Origin: SURF-32 sp964648365
Lineage (GTDB): Bacteria > Planctomycetota > Phycisphaerae > UBA1845
DNA length: 52,465 nucleotides
Direction of reading: 5' to 3'
Assembly: GCA_964648365.1 (NCBI GenBank)
Contig: CAZYLK010000017.1
Span: 1 to 52,465, forward strand
In this document: piece by piece, positions 9,086 through 17,768 of the stretch
How positions within the stretch are numbered: the stretch's first letter is position 1
How the letters are laid out: the number at the start of each line of letters is the position of its first letter
The notes under the pieces: generated by a model
What the model was told of the DNA's origin: nothing
Seen by the model: only the letters and a program-made list of their open reading frames with translations
Database searches by the model: none
Made by a program: the position numbers and the translations under genes

Positions 9086-10096
9086 GTGACCGTCATCGAG
9101 AGCCTCGCCGTACTCGGCGCCACCGGCGCCGTCGGGCGGGAAGTGTGCCAGATCCTGGACGAGCGCGGCATCCGCGTCGAACGGCTCCGCCTGCTGGCCT
9201 CCGCCCGCAGCGCCGGGCAGTCCATCACCGTCGGGGGGCGAGAGCACCGCGTCGAACCCGTCGCGGACGACAGCTTCGACGGCTGCAAGTTCTCCATCTT
9301 CAGCGCCGGCGGCTCGCGATCCGAACAATACGGCCCCATTGCCGCCCGTGCGGGGTGCGTCGTCATCGATAATTCGTCGGCATTCCGCATGGACCCGGCC
9401 GTGCCGCTGGTGGTGCCGGAGATCAACCCGGACGACGCCTTTGCCCACAAGGGGATCATCGCCAACCCGAACTGCTCCACCATCATCGCCGCCATGGCCG
9501 TCTGGCCGCTGCACCGGGTCAATCCGGTCCGCCGGATGATCGTCAGCACGTACCAGTCCGCCAGCGGAGCCGGCGCGGCCGCCATGGAGGAGCTTCGCAC
9601 CCAGACCGCCGACGTGCTCGCCGGCCGTCCGCCGACGCCGAAGCTCTTCCCGCACCCCATCGCCTTCAACCTGTTCGTCCACAACTCCCCGCTCGACCCC
9701 TCCGGCTACAACACCGAGGAGGTCAAGATGGTCAAGGAGACGCGGAAGATCTTCCACGCCCCCAACCTCGCGGTGACGGCCACCTGCATCCGAGTGCCAG
9801 TTCTGCGGGCGCACAGTGAGTCGATCAACCTGGAGCTCGAACGGCCGATGACGCCCGACGAGGTCCGGGCGATCCTCGCGAAGGCCCCCGGCGTGAAACT
9901 CGTCGATGACCGCCAGAAGGCCCGCTTCCCCATGCCGGTGGAGGCGTCGGCGGCGGACGACTGCCTGGTGGGCCACATCCGCCAGGACGAAAGTTGCCCC
10001 GACGGCCGCGGCATCAACCTCTTCGTCAGCGGCGACCAGATACGCAAGGGAGCGGCGCTGAACGCGATTCAGATCATGGAACTGCTGGCCCGCTGA
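9086..10096 (+). CDS. asd: Aspartate-semialdehyde dehydrogenase
   Basis: NADPH-dependent reduction of aspartyl phosphate to the semialdehyde, the branch point to lysine/diaminopimelate, threonine and methionine. The start is the GTG at 9086 behind GGAAGGACC; the longer frame from 9038 lacks this. Motifs are the dinucleotide-binding LGATGAVGREV at the N-terminus, FSAGGSRSEQY, the catalytic Cys in NPNCSTI (about residue 131), YQSASGAGAAAMEEL, and the C-terminal RKGAALNAIQI. Full length, 336 residues. Divergent from the atp operon and followed within 30 bases by the cupin gene. Confidence 0.96.
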   Translation: MTVIESLAVLGATGAVGREVCQILDERGIRVERLRLLASARSAGQSITVGGREHRVEPVADDSFDGCKFSIFSAGGSRSEQYGPIAARAGCVVIDNSSAFRMDPAVPLVVPEINPDDAFAHKGIIANPNCSTIIAAMAVWPLHRVNPVRRMIVSTYQSASGAGAAAMEELRTQTADVLAGRPPTPKLFPHPIAFNLFVHNSPLDPSGYNTEEVKMVKETRKIFHAPNLAVTATCIRVPVLRAHSESINLELERPMTPDEVRAILAKAPGVKLVDDRQKARFPMPVEASAADDCLVGHIRQDESCPDGRGINLFVSGDQIRKGAALNAIQIMELLAR

Positions 10097-10125
10097 ACGC
10101 GGGCGGCGCCCTGCGTGAGACCTCT

Positions 10126-10575
10126 GTGACAACCGACTTGATGAGTCTGATCGGACGCGGCGAGGGTCGGCGGGTCGACGTTCTCGGCATCCCGACCCGG
10201 TTGATCCTGGACCGTGACCGCACGGCCGGCGCCTTTGCCCTGGTCGAACTCAACGTGCCGCCGCGCATGGGCGTTCCCAAGCACATCCACGAGCGCGAGG
10301 ACGAGACCTTTATCGTCTCGGCCGGCACGCTGGAGGTGACGTGTGGGGAGGGGACGCATCTTGTCGAAACCGGCGCCACCGCGTTTCTGCCCCGCGGCCT
10401 GCCCCACGGCTTCGTCAACACGTCGTCGAAGCCCGCGACGCTGCTGGTGATCATCTCGCCTGGCGGCTTCGAGCAGTTCTTTCTGGACCTCGATGCACGC
10501 CTGAGCCGCGGCGATCTAGCGCCCGAGGAACTGGCCGAGCTTGGTGCGCAGTACGGGCTGACGTTCGTACAATGA
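10126..10575 (+). CDS. Cupin-domain protein
   Basis: Single-domain beta-barrel protein of about 149 residues. The two cupin motifs are visible: PKHIHEREDETFIVSAGTLEV (motif 1, with His, His, Glu metal ligands) and LPRGLPHGFVN (motif 2, with the last His). Metal-ligand spacing is canonical, so it should bind a divalent metal; the substrate is unknown. The start is either GTG 10126 or ATG 10141. It lies between asd and ppa in one direction and is probably co-transcribed, but no pathway link is evident. Confidence 0.85.
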   Translation: MTTDLMSLIGRGEGRRVDVLGIPTRLILDRDRTAGAFALVELNVPPRMGVPKHIHEREDETFIVSAGTLEVTCGEGTHLVETGATAFLPRGLPHGFVNTSSKPATLLVIISPGGFEQFFLDLDARLSRGDLAPEELAELGAQYGLTFVQ

Positions 10576-10597
10576 GCGCCGCTGGAGGGAACCTGCG

Positions 10598-11167
10598 ATG
10601 AACCCGCCTCAACTCCGCACCGTCGCGAGTGTGCCCGGAGGCATCCCCGCCGGGCCCGATATTCCCACCATCGTCAACGCGATCGTCGAGATCCCCAAGG
10701 GCCGGCGGAGCAAGTTCGAGCTCGACAAGGAGACGGGCCTGTTCAAGCTGGACCGTTACCTCTACTCGTCCAGCCACTATCCCGGCGACTACGGTTTCAT
10801 CCCGCAGACGCTGGCCGAGGACGGCGACGCCCTCGACGTGCTGGTCATGGTCAACGAGCCGACCTTTACCGGGTGTCTCATCCAGGCCCGCGTGATCGGC
10901 CTGTTTCGCATGAAAGACCGCGGCCTGGCGGACTATAAGGTGCTCGGCGTCCCGCACTCCGACCCGCTCTTCGCCGAATACCGCGACCTCGACGACGTAC
11001 CGCCGCATTTCCTCCGCGAGGTCGAACACTTCTTCGCCACCTACAAGCAGCTTGAGGGTGCAGAGATCCAGCCCGGTGGCTGGGGACCGGCACAGGAGGC
11101 GATTGCCGAAGTGAACGCCTCGGTCGCACGCTTCACGTCGCCGCCAGCTCCCGGACCCGACCGATAG
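10598..11167 (+). CDS. ppa: Inorganic pyrophosphatase (family I)
   Basis: Hydrolyses PPi to phosphate and pulls biosynthetic reactions forward. It is 189 residues. Family signatures are IVEIPKGRRSKFELDKETG, the YPGDYGFIP loop, the metal-binding EDGDALDVLVM (Ala in place of the usual Pro, both Asp kept) and MKDRGLADYKVLGVP with its two Asp. GGAGG lies about 8-9 bases before ATG 10598. A hairpin follows the stop codon. Confidence 0.96.
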   Translation: MNPPQLRTVASVPGGIPAGPDIPTIVNAIVEIPKGRRSKFELDKETGLFKLDRYLYSSSHYPGDYGFIPQTLAEDGDALDVLVMVNEPTFTGCLIQARVIGLFRMKDRGLADYKVLGVPHSDPLFAEYRDLDDVPPHFLREVEHFFATYKQLEGAEIQPGGWGPAQEAIAEVNASVARFTSPPAPGPDR

Positions 11168-11192
11168 CCACACGACCGATCCCGCCACACGG

Positions 11193-11219
11193 ACGCTCGG
11201 GTCCGATCACGACCCGGGC
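11193..11219 (+). terminator. Hairpin after ppa
   Basis: CGCTCGGGTC and GACCCGGGCG pair as a 10-bp stem (one G-T pair) with a 7-base loop. No U-tract follows, so termination is tentative. Confidence 0.5.
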
Positions 11220-11335
11220 GCGCCGTTGTCGGTCGCGCGACCCACTTTGCCCCGACGGCGGCTGAATCGTAATTACCCAAAGGTCGGATTCTATCCAGAT
11301 TCACCATCTTCGCGCATCGCGTGGGGGGAAGAAGT

Positions 11336-12880
11336 ATGGTGTGGAAACATCGTGTCATTTGCCTCTGTGCGGCGTTGTTGTATGGGACGTTCGGATGCAG
11401 CGGCGGCGGCGCTGGCGGTCTGGGCGGGGACGGCGGGCTTTTCGGCGGCGACGGCGGGAGCGATAACGGCGGCGAGTTCGGCGGCAGCGCCAATTCCGTC
11501 TCCAAGTATCACGACGCGCTGACGCGCGACGAGGCGTATCACCTGCTGCGGCGGGCGGCTTTCGGCGCCACGCCGGAGGAAGTGGACGCGGCCGTCAGTC
11601 GCGGGCTGGAAGCCACCGTCGACGACCTGCTGAGCAAGAAGGGCATCTCCACACCCACCCGCGAACTGGCCGAGTCGTTCAATGACGACATGCCGCGTCG
11701 CTGGCTGGTCTACCTCATCGAAAGCCCGAACCCGCTCTATGAGAAGATGGCGATGTTCTGGCACGACCGATTCGCCACCTCGCGGCGCGTCGTCGAGGGC
11801 CGCGACGCCGGGCTGGCCATCAAACACTGGGAGATGCTGCGCGAGAACGCGCTCGGCGACTATCGCACGTTTTTGCAGGAACTGACCATCGACCCGCTGA
11901 TGCTGATCTGGCTGGACGGCGCCAACAGCCCCAAGGACAGCCCCAACGAGAACTACGCCCGGGAATTCTGGGAGCTGTTCACGCTCGGTCGCGACGTGCT
12001 CTACACCGAGGACGACATCAAGGGCAGCACCAAGGCGTTTACCGGCATCACGCTGCTGCGCGAGCAGGACCAGGATGCCCGGCCGATCTATGACATCATC
12101 AACCACGACGAATCGACCAAGACGATCTTTCCCGGGCGGGCACAGGCGGCAAACTTCGACTACATCGGCGTCATCGACCTGACGCTCGAACAGCCGGAAG
12201 CGGCGGAGTACGTCGCCCGGAACCTCTTCGTCTACTTCATCCACGACAACCCGTCGGACGCAGTCGTCAGCGACTTGGCGGAAGCGTTCGTCGATGGCGA
12301 TTTCGAGATTAAACCGCTGGTCAAGAAAATCCTGACTTCGGCCGCGATGTTCTCGACGGAAGCGAAGCGGGCCTACGTCCGGTCGCCGGTCGAACACGTC
12401 GTGGGCATCGCCCGCACGTTCGACATTCACCTCTACAGCGAGGAATCGCAGACCGGCCGGCTCGACCGGCTCGCCCGCGACCTGTCCAGCGCCGGACATG
12501 AGCTGTTGAACCCGCCCGGCGTCGAAGGCTGGGGCGAAAACACCGCCTGGCTCGACGACCGCTCCATTATCAACCGGGCGTCGGCCATCGGACGGCTCAT
12601 GGAAATGGAATACGGCGACGACCAGACGTCCGGCCTGCCGTATCACCTGCTCCCGCCGGTGGAGCGATGGGCGGAACGTGAAATCCGCGGTGAAATCGTA
12701 GACGCCATCGCCGGCGCGCTGCACGCCAACCTCACTGACGAAGAGCGAGACATCTTCATAGAAGTACTCGATCAGAACGGCTGGCGGGCGTTCCATCTGG
12801 AAGAGCCGGAGAATCAGCCCCGCCAAGTCTTCGAGATGATCCGCCTGATGGCGATGCAGGTGGGGGTTATTGGAAGATAG
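11336..12880 (+). CDS. DUF1800 secreted lipoprotein
   Basis: About 514 residues from the ATG at 11336, which follows GGGGGGAAG. The N-terminus MVWKHRVICLCAALLYGTFGC is a lipoprotein signal with Cys after TFG, followed by a Gly/Asp-rich linker. The DUF1800 landmarks are YHLLRRAAFGATPEEVDA, MAMFWHDRFATS and NYAREFWELFTLG. DUF1800 proteins are regularly encoded next to DUF1501 proteins in Planctomycetes and other bacteria; their function is not established, with roles at the cell surface or in polymer degradation suggested. The partner gene follows at 13111. Confidence 0.9.
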   Translation: MVWKHRVICLCAALLYGTFGCSGGGAGGLGGDGGLFGGDGGSDNGGEFGGSANSVSKYHDALTRDEAYHLLRRAAFGATPEEVDAAVSRGLEATVDDLLSKKGISTPTRELAESFNDDMPRRWLVYLIESPNPLYEKMAMFWHDRFATSRRVVEGRDAGLAIKHWEMLRENALGDYRTFLQELTIDPLMLIWLDGANSPKDSPNENYAREFWELFTLGRDVLYTEDDIKGSTKAFTGITLLREQDQDARPIYDIINHDESTKTIFPGRAQAANFDYIGVIDLTLEQPEAAEYVARNLFVYFIHDNPSDAVVSDLAEAFVDGDFEIKPLVKKILTSAAMFSTEAKRAYVRSPVEHVVGIARTFDIHLYSEESQTGRLDRLARDLSSAGHELLNPPGVEGWGENTAWLDDRSIINRASAIGRLMEMEYGDDQTSGLPYHLLPPVERWAEREIRGEIVDAIAGALHANLTDEERDIFIEVLDQNGWRAFHLEEPENQPRQVFEMIRLMAMQVGVIGR

Positions 12881-12890
12881 GGGTGGAAGA

Positions 12891-12931
12891 AGGGATCGAG
12901 GGAGTAAGGGAGTAAGGGAGTAAGGGAAGAG
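12891..12931. repeat. Heptamer tandem repeat, GGGAGTA type
   Basis: Units of gggagta directly after the DUF1800 stop. Complementary in orientation to the block at 13052-13096, so a long imperfect hairpin is possible. Confidence 0.85.
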
Positions 12932-13051
12932 AAGAGCTGACCCGAGCACGGGAGAATAACAGGTCGAGCGAGCGGACGGGGTGGAAGTCGCGAGTGGGAT
13001 AAGAGAACCGCCGGGTTGGATAAACGATCCGAACCAGGCATGAGTCTCCTC

Positions 13052-13096
13052 TCTTCCCTCACTCCCTTACTCCCTTACTCCCTCACTCCCTTCTTC
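13052..13096. repeat. Heptamer tandem repeat, TACTCCC orientation
   Basis: Units of ctcactccctta/ctccctta immediately upstream of the DUF1501 start, inverted relative to 12891-12931. Confidence 0.85.
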
Positions 13097-13110
13097 AAAC
13101 CGGAGCGAGT

Positions 13111-14319
13111 ATGAACGGCTGCAACGAATGTAAACGTATTTCCCGACGGACCTTTCTTCGCCAGGCGAGCGCCGGAATGGGCGCGCTGGCCCTGTCCGAT
13201 CCGCTGCTGCACACGGTCGCGTCCACGTTCGGACAGACGCGCGACGGCACGGGCAACATGCTCGTCCTGTGTGAACTTAACGGCGGCCTCGACGCCCTGA
13301 GCTTCCTGGCGCCGTATACGAACTCGGCGTATCGGAGCCTGCGGCCGGTGCTGGCGTTGGGCGAGGACGCCGTTACCCCGCTGCCCGACAACAGCGAGTA
13401 CGGCATCAGCAATCTGTTTCCGTTCTTCAGTGAGCTTTATGCGGACGGGAACCTCGCCATCGTGCAGCAGTCGGGCTACCCGGACTCGAACGGCTCTCAC
13501 TTCGAAAGCCAGGAAATCTTCAAGTACGGAATCCGCAACCTGGGCGGATCGAGCGGCACCGACGCGCCCTGGTACGAACGCCTGCGCCGCACTTACTTCG
13601 ACCAGCCCTTCGGCGTGCTGGACACGCACGTCATCGGCGACCCCGAGCGCTACGGCTATCCGGACTCGACCTATCGCGGCGCCGCCCAGGAAGCGTTCGG
13701 ACGCCTGGCGAAGCTGCACAAGAACAGCGACGACGCCAGCGCCAAAGCCGTCGCCGAAAGCTACGAACGCATCGACCAGCGCGCCGCCGAACTGCGCGAG
13801 AAAACCGCCTCGTTCGAGTCCACCGGCGAAGCCCGCGGAGAGTTCTTCCGCGCCGCCAAGCTCGCTTCGGCCGACCTGGGCACGCAGATCGTCAAACTCA
13901 GCTACGGCGGATTCGACACGCACGGCTCGCAGGATACGGCCAACGCGGAACTCTTTCCGCGTCTGAACAGCCATTTCCAGCAGTTCGTTTCGGACATGAA
14001 GAACATCGGCATGTGGGAGCGGACGTGCGTCTGCTTCTACACCGAGTTCGGACGCCGCAACGGCGAGAACGGCAGCCCCGGCACCGACCACGGCCACGGC
14101 GGGCACATGATCCTGGCCGGTCCGGGCGTCCGCGGCGGCCTGTTCGGCCAGCGCGTCACCACCGCCGACCTGAACGAAGACTCGCTGCCCTACTACGTGG
14201 ACTTCCGCGCCGTGTTCAGTTCCTGCATCAACGACTGGCTCGGCTTCGACTCGAAAGCCATCTTCGAAATCAACGGCGAGTCGTTCGACAAGAACGTCGG
14301 CGGCAGCCTGTTCGCGTAG
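13111..14319 (+). CDS. DUF1501 Tat-exported protein
   Basis: 402 residues. The N-terminus has a twin-arginine signal (SRRTFLRQASAGMGALALSDPLL). The alkaline-phosphatase-like DUF1501 core shows GGLDALSFLAPYTNSAYRSLRP, SYGGFDTHGSQ and YTEFGRRNGENGSPGTDHGHGGHM, the last containing likely metal ligands. Partner of the DUF1800 gene upstream. The spacer between the two holds paired inverted heptamer arrays instead of a promoter I can recognise. A 7-bp hairpin follows the stop. Confidence 0.92.
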   Translation: MNGCNECKRISRRTFLRQASAGMGALALSDPLLHTVASTFGQTRDGTGNMLVLCELNGGLDALSFLAPYTNSAYRSLRPVLALGEDAVTPLPDNSEYGISNLFPFFSELYADGNLAIVQQSGYPDSNGSHFESQEIFKYGIRNLGGSSGTDAPWYERLRRTYFDQPFGVLDTHVIGDPERYGYPDSTYRGAAQEAFGRLAKLHKNSDDASAKAVAESYERIDQRAAELREKTASFESTGEARGEFFRAAKLASADLGTQIVKLSYGGFDTHGSQDTANAELFPRLNSHFQQFVSDMKNIGMWERTCVCFYTEFGRRNGENGSPGTDHGHGGHMILAGPGVRGGLFGQRVTTADLNEDSLPYYVDFRAVFSSCINDWLGFDSKAIFEINGESFDKNVGGSLFA

Positions 14320-14320
14320 G

Positions 14321-14338
14321 CGTTCGCTCGCGCGAACG
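14321..14338 (+). terminator. Hairpin after DUF1501
   Basis: CGTTCGC and GCGAACG form a 7-bp stem with a 4-base loop two bases after the stop codon. No U-tract; a heptamer repeat follows directly. Confidence 0.45.
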
Positions 14339-14379
14339 GGGAGTGAGGGAGTGAGGGAGTTAGGGAGTGAGGGAAGAAG
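14338..14379. repeat. Heptamer tandem repeat, GGGAGTG type
   Basis: About five units of gggagtg/gggagtt following the hairpin. Confidence 0.85.
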
Positions 14380-15970
14380 ACGCCGGCCACACGCGGCGGC
14401 GGGTTGTGATGCAGGCTTCCCGCTGCGCGGCAGAACCTACGGGTCGCAGGGGTGGCACGGGTGGCACGGTCTCGTCTTCGAGGCCGTGGTGAGCGAAGCA
14501 GGTGTGCGGCGCTCGGCAAGACGGCGTCCGAGCATACCACGGCCTGCCATCGTTCCGCCTGCGGCAGATGCCACCCGTTCCACGCCAACAACAAGACGCC
14601 CGCAAGGCGCCGGCACCACAGAGGGCCTTCAATCTGCCTGCATCACAACGGGCAGGTCGTCCTCCTTACTCGCCCTCGGGCACGGCGCGGCCATTGTCGC
14701 GCTCGCGTTCGTCATGACTTCGGTTGCGATCGCCCAGCAGCCCCCCCCCGGATTCACACTCGAAACCATCGCTGAAGGCTTCGACCGCCCCTCGACCGTC
14801 GCGCCGGCGCCCGACGGACGCATCTTCGTCGGGCAGCAGGACGGGCGGATCTATCTGGTCACCCCGGACAGCGCCGGCCGCGTATTGAGCGCCCCCGACG
14901 AGCCCTTCGCCGAACTCGAAGTCTTTAACAGCTCCGAGTCCGGCCTGCTGAGCCTGGTCGTCGATCCGGACTTTCGCACGAACGGCCGGCTCTACGCCCT
15001 CGCCACGGTCAACCACGCTGAGCAGCACATCCTGCAACTGACAACCACAAACGACCGGCTCGTCGACCTGCGCGTCATCCGCGCCAACCTGCCCTCCTCC
15101 GGCAACATCCACAACGGCGGCGCCTTGGCCATCGGCCCGGACGGCCGGCTCTACTTCGGCATCGGCGACACCGGTACGCCGGATTCCGCCGTCGGCCTCA
15201 CGAGCCTGGCGGGCAAGATCTGCCGCATCAACGTCGACGGCGCCGTGCCCGAGGATAACCCCTTCAAGACGCCGACCGGTTCGCCCAGCGCCATCTTCGC
15301 CACCGGCTTTCGCAATCCGTTCAGCATGAGCTTCGACGCGGACGGCGTTCTCTACGTCGGCGACGTAGGCTCCGATGACGACGTCCGCTTCGAGGAGATC
15401 AACCGCGTCGAGGCCGGCCGCGACTACGGATGGCCCGCGGTCGAAGGCGACGACACCGAAAGCGTCGCAGCCGCGTCGGTTCGCCCGCTGCTGTCGTATC
15501 ACGATCAAGGCGCCGCCATCACCGGCGTGGTCATCTACACCGCCGACGTGTTTCCGCAGGAGTATCACGGGAACCTCTTCCATCTGGACTTCGTGTCCAG
15601 CGGCCTGTTCCGCGCCGTCATCGAGGACGGACGCATCGCGTCGCACGAACGGTTCCTCGACACCGACCCCGGCCCGACGGCCATGAAGCTGGCGGCGGAC
15701 GGAAGCCTGGTGTTCTGCGAGTTTCTGTCGGGCAACCTGCGCCGACTGCGCTACGGAGCGCGCAAGCCGGTGCTGACGGATGACCTGCCCACGATCAACG
15801 ACAACAGCTCCCCGCCGCCGCCGACGTCCTCTCCGCCGGCGCCGGCCTGCGGCGGCGGAGCCGGCGCGGCGATGATCGGGCTGCTGGTCACGCTGCTGAT
15901 GCTGCGATGGGTGGACGCACCGCGGAGGGCGCGGAGAACGCAGAGAAAAAGAATCGAAGAGTCCGTGTGA
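14351..15970 (+). CDS. Glucose/Sorbosone dehydrogenase-like secreted protein, start uncertain
   Basis: A beta-propeller of the soluble PQQ-dependent sugar dehydrogenase type. Visible motifs are GGALAIGPDGRLYFGIGDTG, FATGFRNPFSMSFDADGVLYVGDVG and GRDYGWPAVEGDD. A hydrophobic export segment (LLALGHGAAIVALAFVMTSVAIAQ) precedes the mature part at about 14736. No ATG, GTG or TTG stands just before it, so the true start is unclear; the frame is open from ATG 14351 through repeat-like DNA. The C-terminus has a Pro-rich linker, CGGGAGAAM, a transmembrane segment (IGLLVTLLMLRWV) and a basic tail, resembling the three-part C-terminal sorting signals of secreted proteins. The tail is encoded by a short repeat (15916-15947). 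Confidence 0.82.
   Translation: MRELGSEGRRRRPHAAAGCDAGFPLRGRTYGSQGWHGWHGLVFEAVVSEAGVRRSARRRPSIPRPAIVPPAADATRSTPTTRRPQGAGTTEGLQSACITTGRSSSLLALGHGAAIVALAFVMTSVAIAQQPPPGFTLETIAEGFDRPSTVAPAPDGRIFVGQQDGRIYLVTPDSAGRVLSAPDEPFAELEVFNSSESGLLSLVVDPDFRTNGRLYALATVNHAEQHILQLTTTNDRLVDLRVIRANLPSSGNIHNGGALAIGPDGRLYFGIGDTGTPDSAVGLTSLAGKICRINVDGAVPEDNPFKTPTGSPSAIFATGFRNPFSMSFDADGVLYVGDVGSDDDVRFEEINRVEAGRDYGWPAVEGDDTESVAAASVRPLLSYHDQGAAITGVVIYTADVFPQEYHGNLFHLDFVSSGLFRAVIEDGRIASHERFLDTDPGPTAMKLAADGSLVFCEFLSGNLRRLRYGARKPVLTDDLPTINDNSSPPPPTSSPPAPACGGGAGAAMIGLLVTLLMLRWVDAPRRARRTQRKRIEESV
14402..14650. repeat. Degenerate long inverted repeat
   Basis: Three nested complementary pairs: gttgtgatgcagg with cctgcatcacaac at the ends, acgggtggca with tgccacccgt, and aggccgtggt with accacggcct in the middle. 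It lies upstream of the mature dehydrogenase coding region and may be a decayed small mobile element. Confidence 0.55.
15916..15947. repeat. Short CGCGGAG-type repeat inside gene end
   Basis: The sequence caccgcggagggcgcgga and its continuation agaacgcagag form an approximate 8-base repeat. It encodes the basic C-terminal tail of the dehydrogenase-like protein. Confidence 0.55.
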
Positions 15971-16140
15971 CGCTCGATTCCAGTTCGCCGCGGTTCGAGC
16001 CAGTCTTCCGAATGTGTGACGGAGATGCCGGAACCGGCCATCCTGTCGTCGTGCGCCGCCGGCCCGCGCCGCCGGATCTTGAGATAGCCTGCCGGTGATC
16101 GCGGCAACACCGCGACTGGTAGGGCCTGCCAGGCCATGCC

Positions 16141-16190
16141 CACCGGCTGCAAGCCGGTGCCACATCCGGATCACCGGTTGAAAACCGGTG
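16141..16190. repeat. Two REP-like hairpins
   Basis: caccggctgcaagccggtg (16141-16159) and caccggttgaaaaccggtg (16172-16190), each an 8-bp stem with a 3-base loop and each followed by ccacat. They lie between the convergent ends of the dehydrogenase-like gene and rarA. A further hairpin, ggcctgccaggcc, is just upstream. They may act as a bidirectional 3' end structure. Confidence 0.8.
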
Positions 16191-16205
16191 CCACATGGCG
16201 GACAG

Positions 16206-17717
16206 CTATCCGCGCCCCGTCACGCGGCGGACGTACGCGAGGTAGTCTCCCAGTTGTTTTTCCACGCCGCGGCCGGTCGGCACATAGTAGCGCTTCTCGA
16301 CGCCGAGGTAGTCCTGTTCAATGATGCCGTCGGGCGAATCGTGGGGGTACTTGTATTGCTTCGCGTCGGCTCCGCTTCGCGCCCCGCCGGCGCGCGTCTC
16401 GTTGAAGCCCGCATCGCCCCCCGCCGCGACGCGCTTCGCGGCTTCGCTGGAGCGCAGGTGGACCGGCACGGGGATCGTCCGCCCCTCGCGCACGTCGGTG
16501 GACGCTTCCCAGATGGCCTTCGCGGCCGCGTTCGATTTCGGGCAGCACGAAAGAAACGTCACCGCCTGGGCCAGCGGCAACTGGCACTCCGGCATGCCGA
16601 TCATGGCGGTGGCGTCGGCGGCCGTCTGGGCCAGCACCAGCCCGCGCGGGTCGGCGTTGCCGATGTCCTCGGCCGCGGCGATGACGATCCGCCGGGCGAC
16701 GTAACGCGGATCCTCCCCCGCCTCCAGCATCCGGGCCAGCCAGTACACGGCCGCGTCCGGATCGCTGCCGCGGATGCTCTTGATCATCGCGCTGATGGCG
16801 TCGTAGTGCGCGTCTCCGGTCTTGTCATAGGTGATGGCCTTGCGCTGAATCGACTCCACGGCCGCGTCGAGATCGACGACGACCGCCGCCCGCGACGCAT
16901 CAGCGGCGTGGCCCGAGGCATCGACGGGCGCCGCCGGCGAAGTCACGCCGGCCTGCGATTCATCTGTCGCATCGCGTGACGCACCCCCGCCCTCGCGTGA
17001 CGTACGCCCGCCTGCCCGCGACCCATCCGCCCCCTTCTGCGCCTGCGACAGCACCGCGATTTCCAGCGCCGTCAGCGCCCGCCGCGCGTCGCCGTCGCAT
17101 GTGACGGCCAGATGCTCCTCGGCCCCGGGCGTCAGCGCAGCGCGCCATCGGCCCATCCCGCGCTCGATGTCCGCCAGCGCCCGCCGCATCAGCAGTTTGA
17201 TGTCGTCGAGCGACAGCGGCTCGAACTGGAAGATCTGGCTGCGCGAGATCAGCGGCGCGTTGACGGCATAGAACGGGTTCTCCGTCGTCGCGCCGACGAG
17301 GATGACGACGCCTTCCTCGACGTCTTTGAGCAGCACGTCCTGCTGGCCCTTGTTGAAGCGGTGCAGTTCATCGACAAAGAGCACCGTTCGCACGCCGCCG
17401 TCGGCCAGCGAGCCGCGCGCCTTGTCGAGGATCGCCCGCACCTCCTTGACGCCCGTCTCGGCCGCGTTGACGCGCTCGAAGCGAGCCCCCGTGGACGCGG
17501 CGATGACCTGCGCCAGCGACGTCTTCCCGGTGCCGGCCGGACCGTAGAAGATCATGCTGGCCAGACGTCCGGCGGCCAGCGCGCGCCGCAGCAGCTTCCC
17601 CTCGCCCAGAAAGTGCCGCTGCCCGACGAACTCGTCGATGGTCCGCGGGCGCATCCGCACCGGCAGCGGCTCGGCCGTGGCCAGGTTGCGCTTGCGCTGA
17701 TCGGTAAACAGATCCAC
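16206..17717 (-). CDS. rarA: Replication-associated recombination protein A (RarA/MgsA AAA+ ATPase)
   Basis: Clamp-loader-like AAA+ ATPase acting at stalled replication forks. The start is chosen at GTG 17717 (VDLFTDQRKRN) behind GGGAG; a TTG six codons upstream is the alternative. Motifs are PRTIDEFVGQRHFLG, Walker A GPAGTGKTS (about residue 60), Walker B VLFVDELHRFNKGQQD, ATTENPFYAVN, and the tetramerisation region with RKAITYDKTGDAHYDAISAMIKSIRGSD. At about 503 residues it is longer than usual (about 430-450). The excess is low-complexity sequence: an Arg/Gly/Ser/Ala-rich block of about 55 residues before VVVDLDAAVESIQ, and a shorter one before YKYPHD. Confidence 0.95.
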   Translation of the reverse strand: MDLFTDQRKRNLATAEPLPVRMRPRTIDEFVGQRHFLGEGKLLRRALAAGRLASMIFYGPAGTGKTSLAQVIAASTGARFERVNAAETGVKEVRAILDKARGSLADGGVRTVLFVDELHRFNKGQQDVLLKDVEEGVVILVGATTENPFYAVNAPLISRSQIFQFEPLSLDDIKLLMRRALADIERGMGRWRAALTPGAEEHLAVTCDGDARRALTALEIAVLSQAQKGADGSRAGGRTSREGGGASRDATDESQAGVTSPAAPVDASGHAADASRAAVVVDLDAAVESIQRKAITYDKTGDAHYDAISAMIKSIRGSDPDAAVYWLARMLEAGEDPRYVARRIVIAAAEDIGNADPRGLVLAQTAADATAMIGMPECQLPLAQAVTFLSCCPKSNAAAKAIWEASTDVREGRTIPVPVHLRSSEAAKRVAAGGDAGFNETRAGGARSGADAKQYKYPHDSPDGIIEQDYLGVEKRYYVPTGRGVEKQLGDYLAYVRRVTGRG

Positions 17718-17768
17718 GGGGCGCTCCCGGCGCAATACCAGAGCCAGCCGGCATCGTGTGCGTCCGGC

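Noticed and set aside
14666..16174. Minus-strand open frame of about 500 codons over the dehydrogenase-like gene
   Set aside because: Shadow of the plus-strand beta-propeller gene; its composition is not protein-like, and it would cross the REP-like hairpins.
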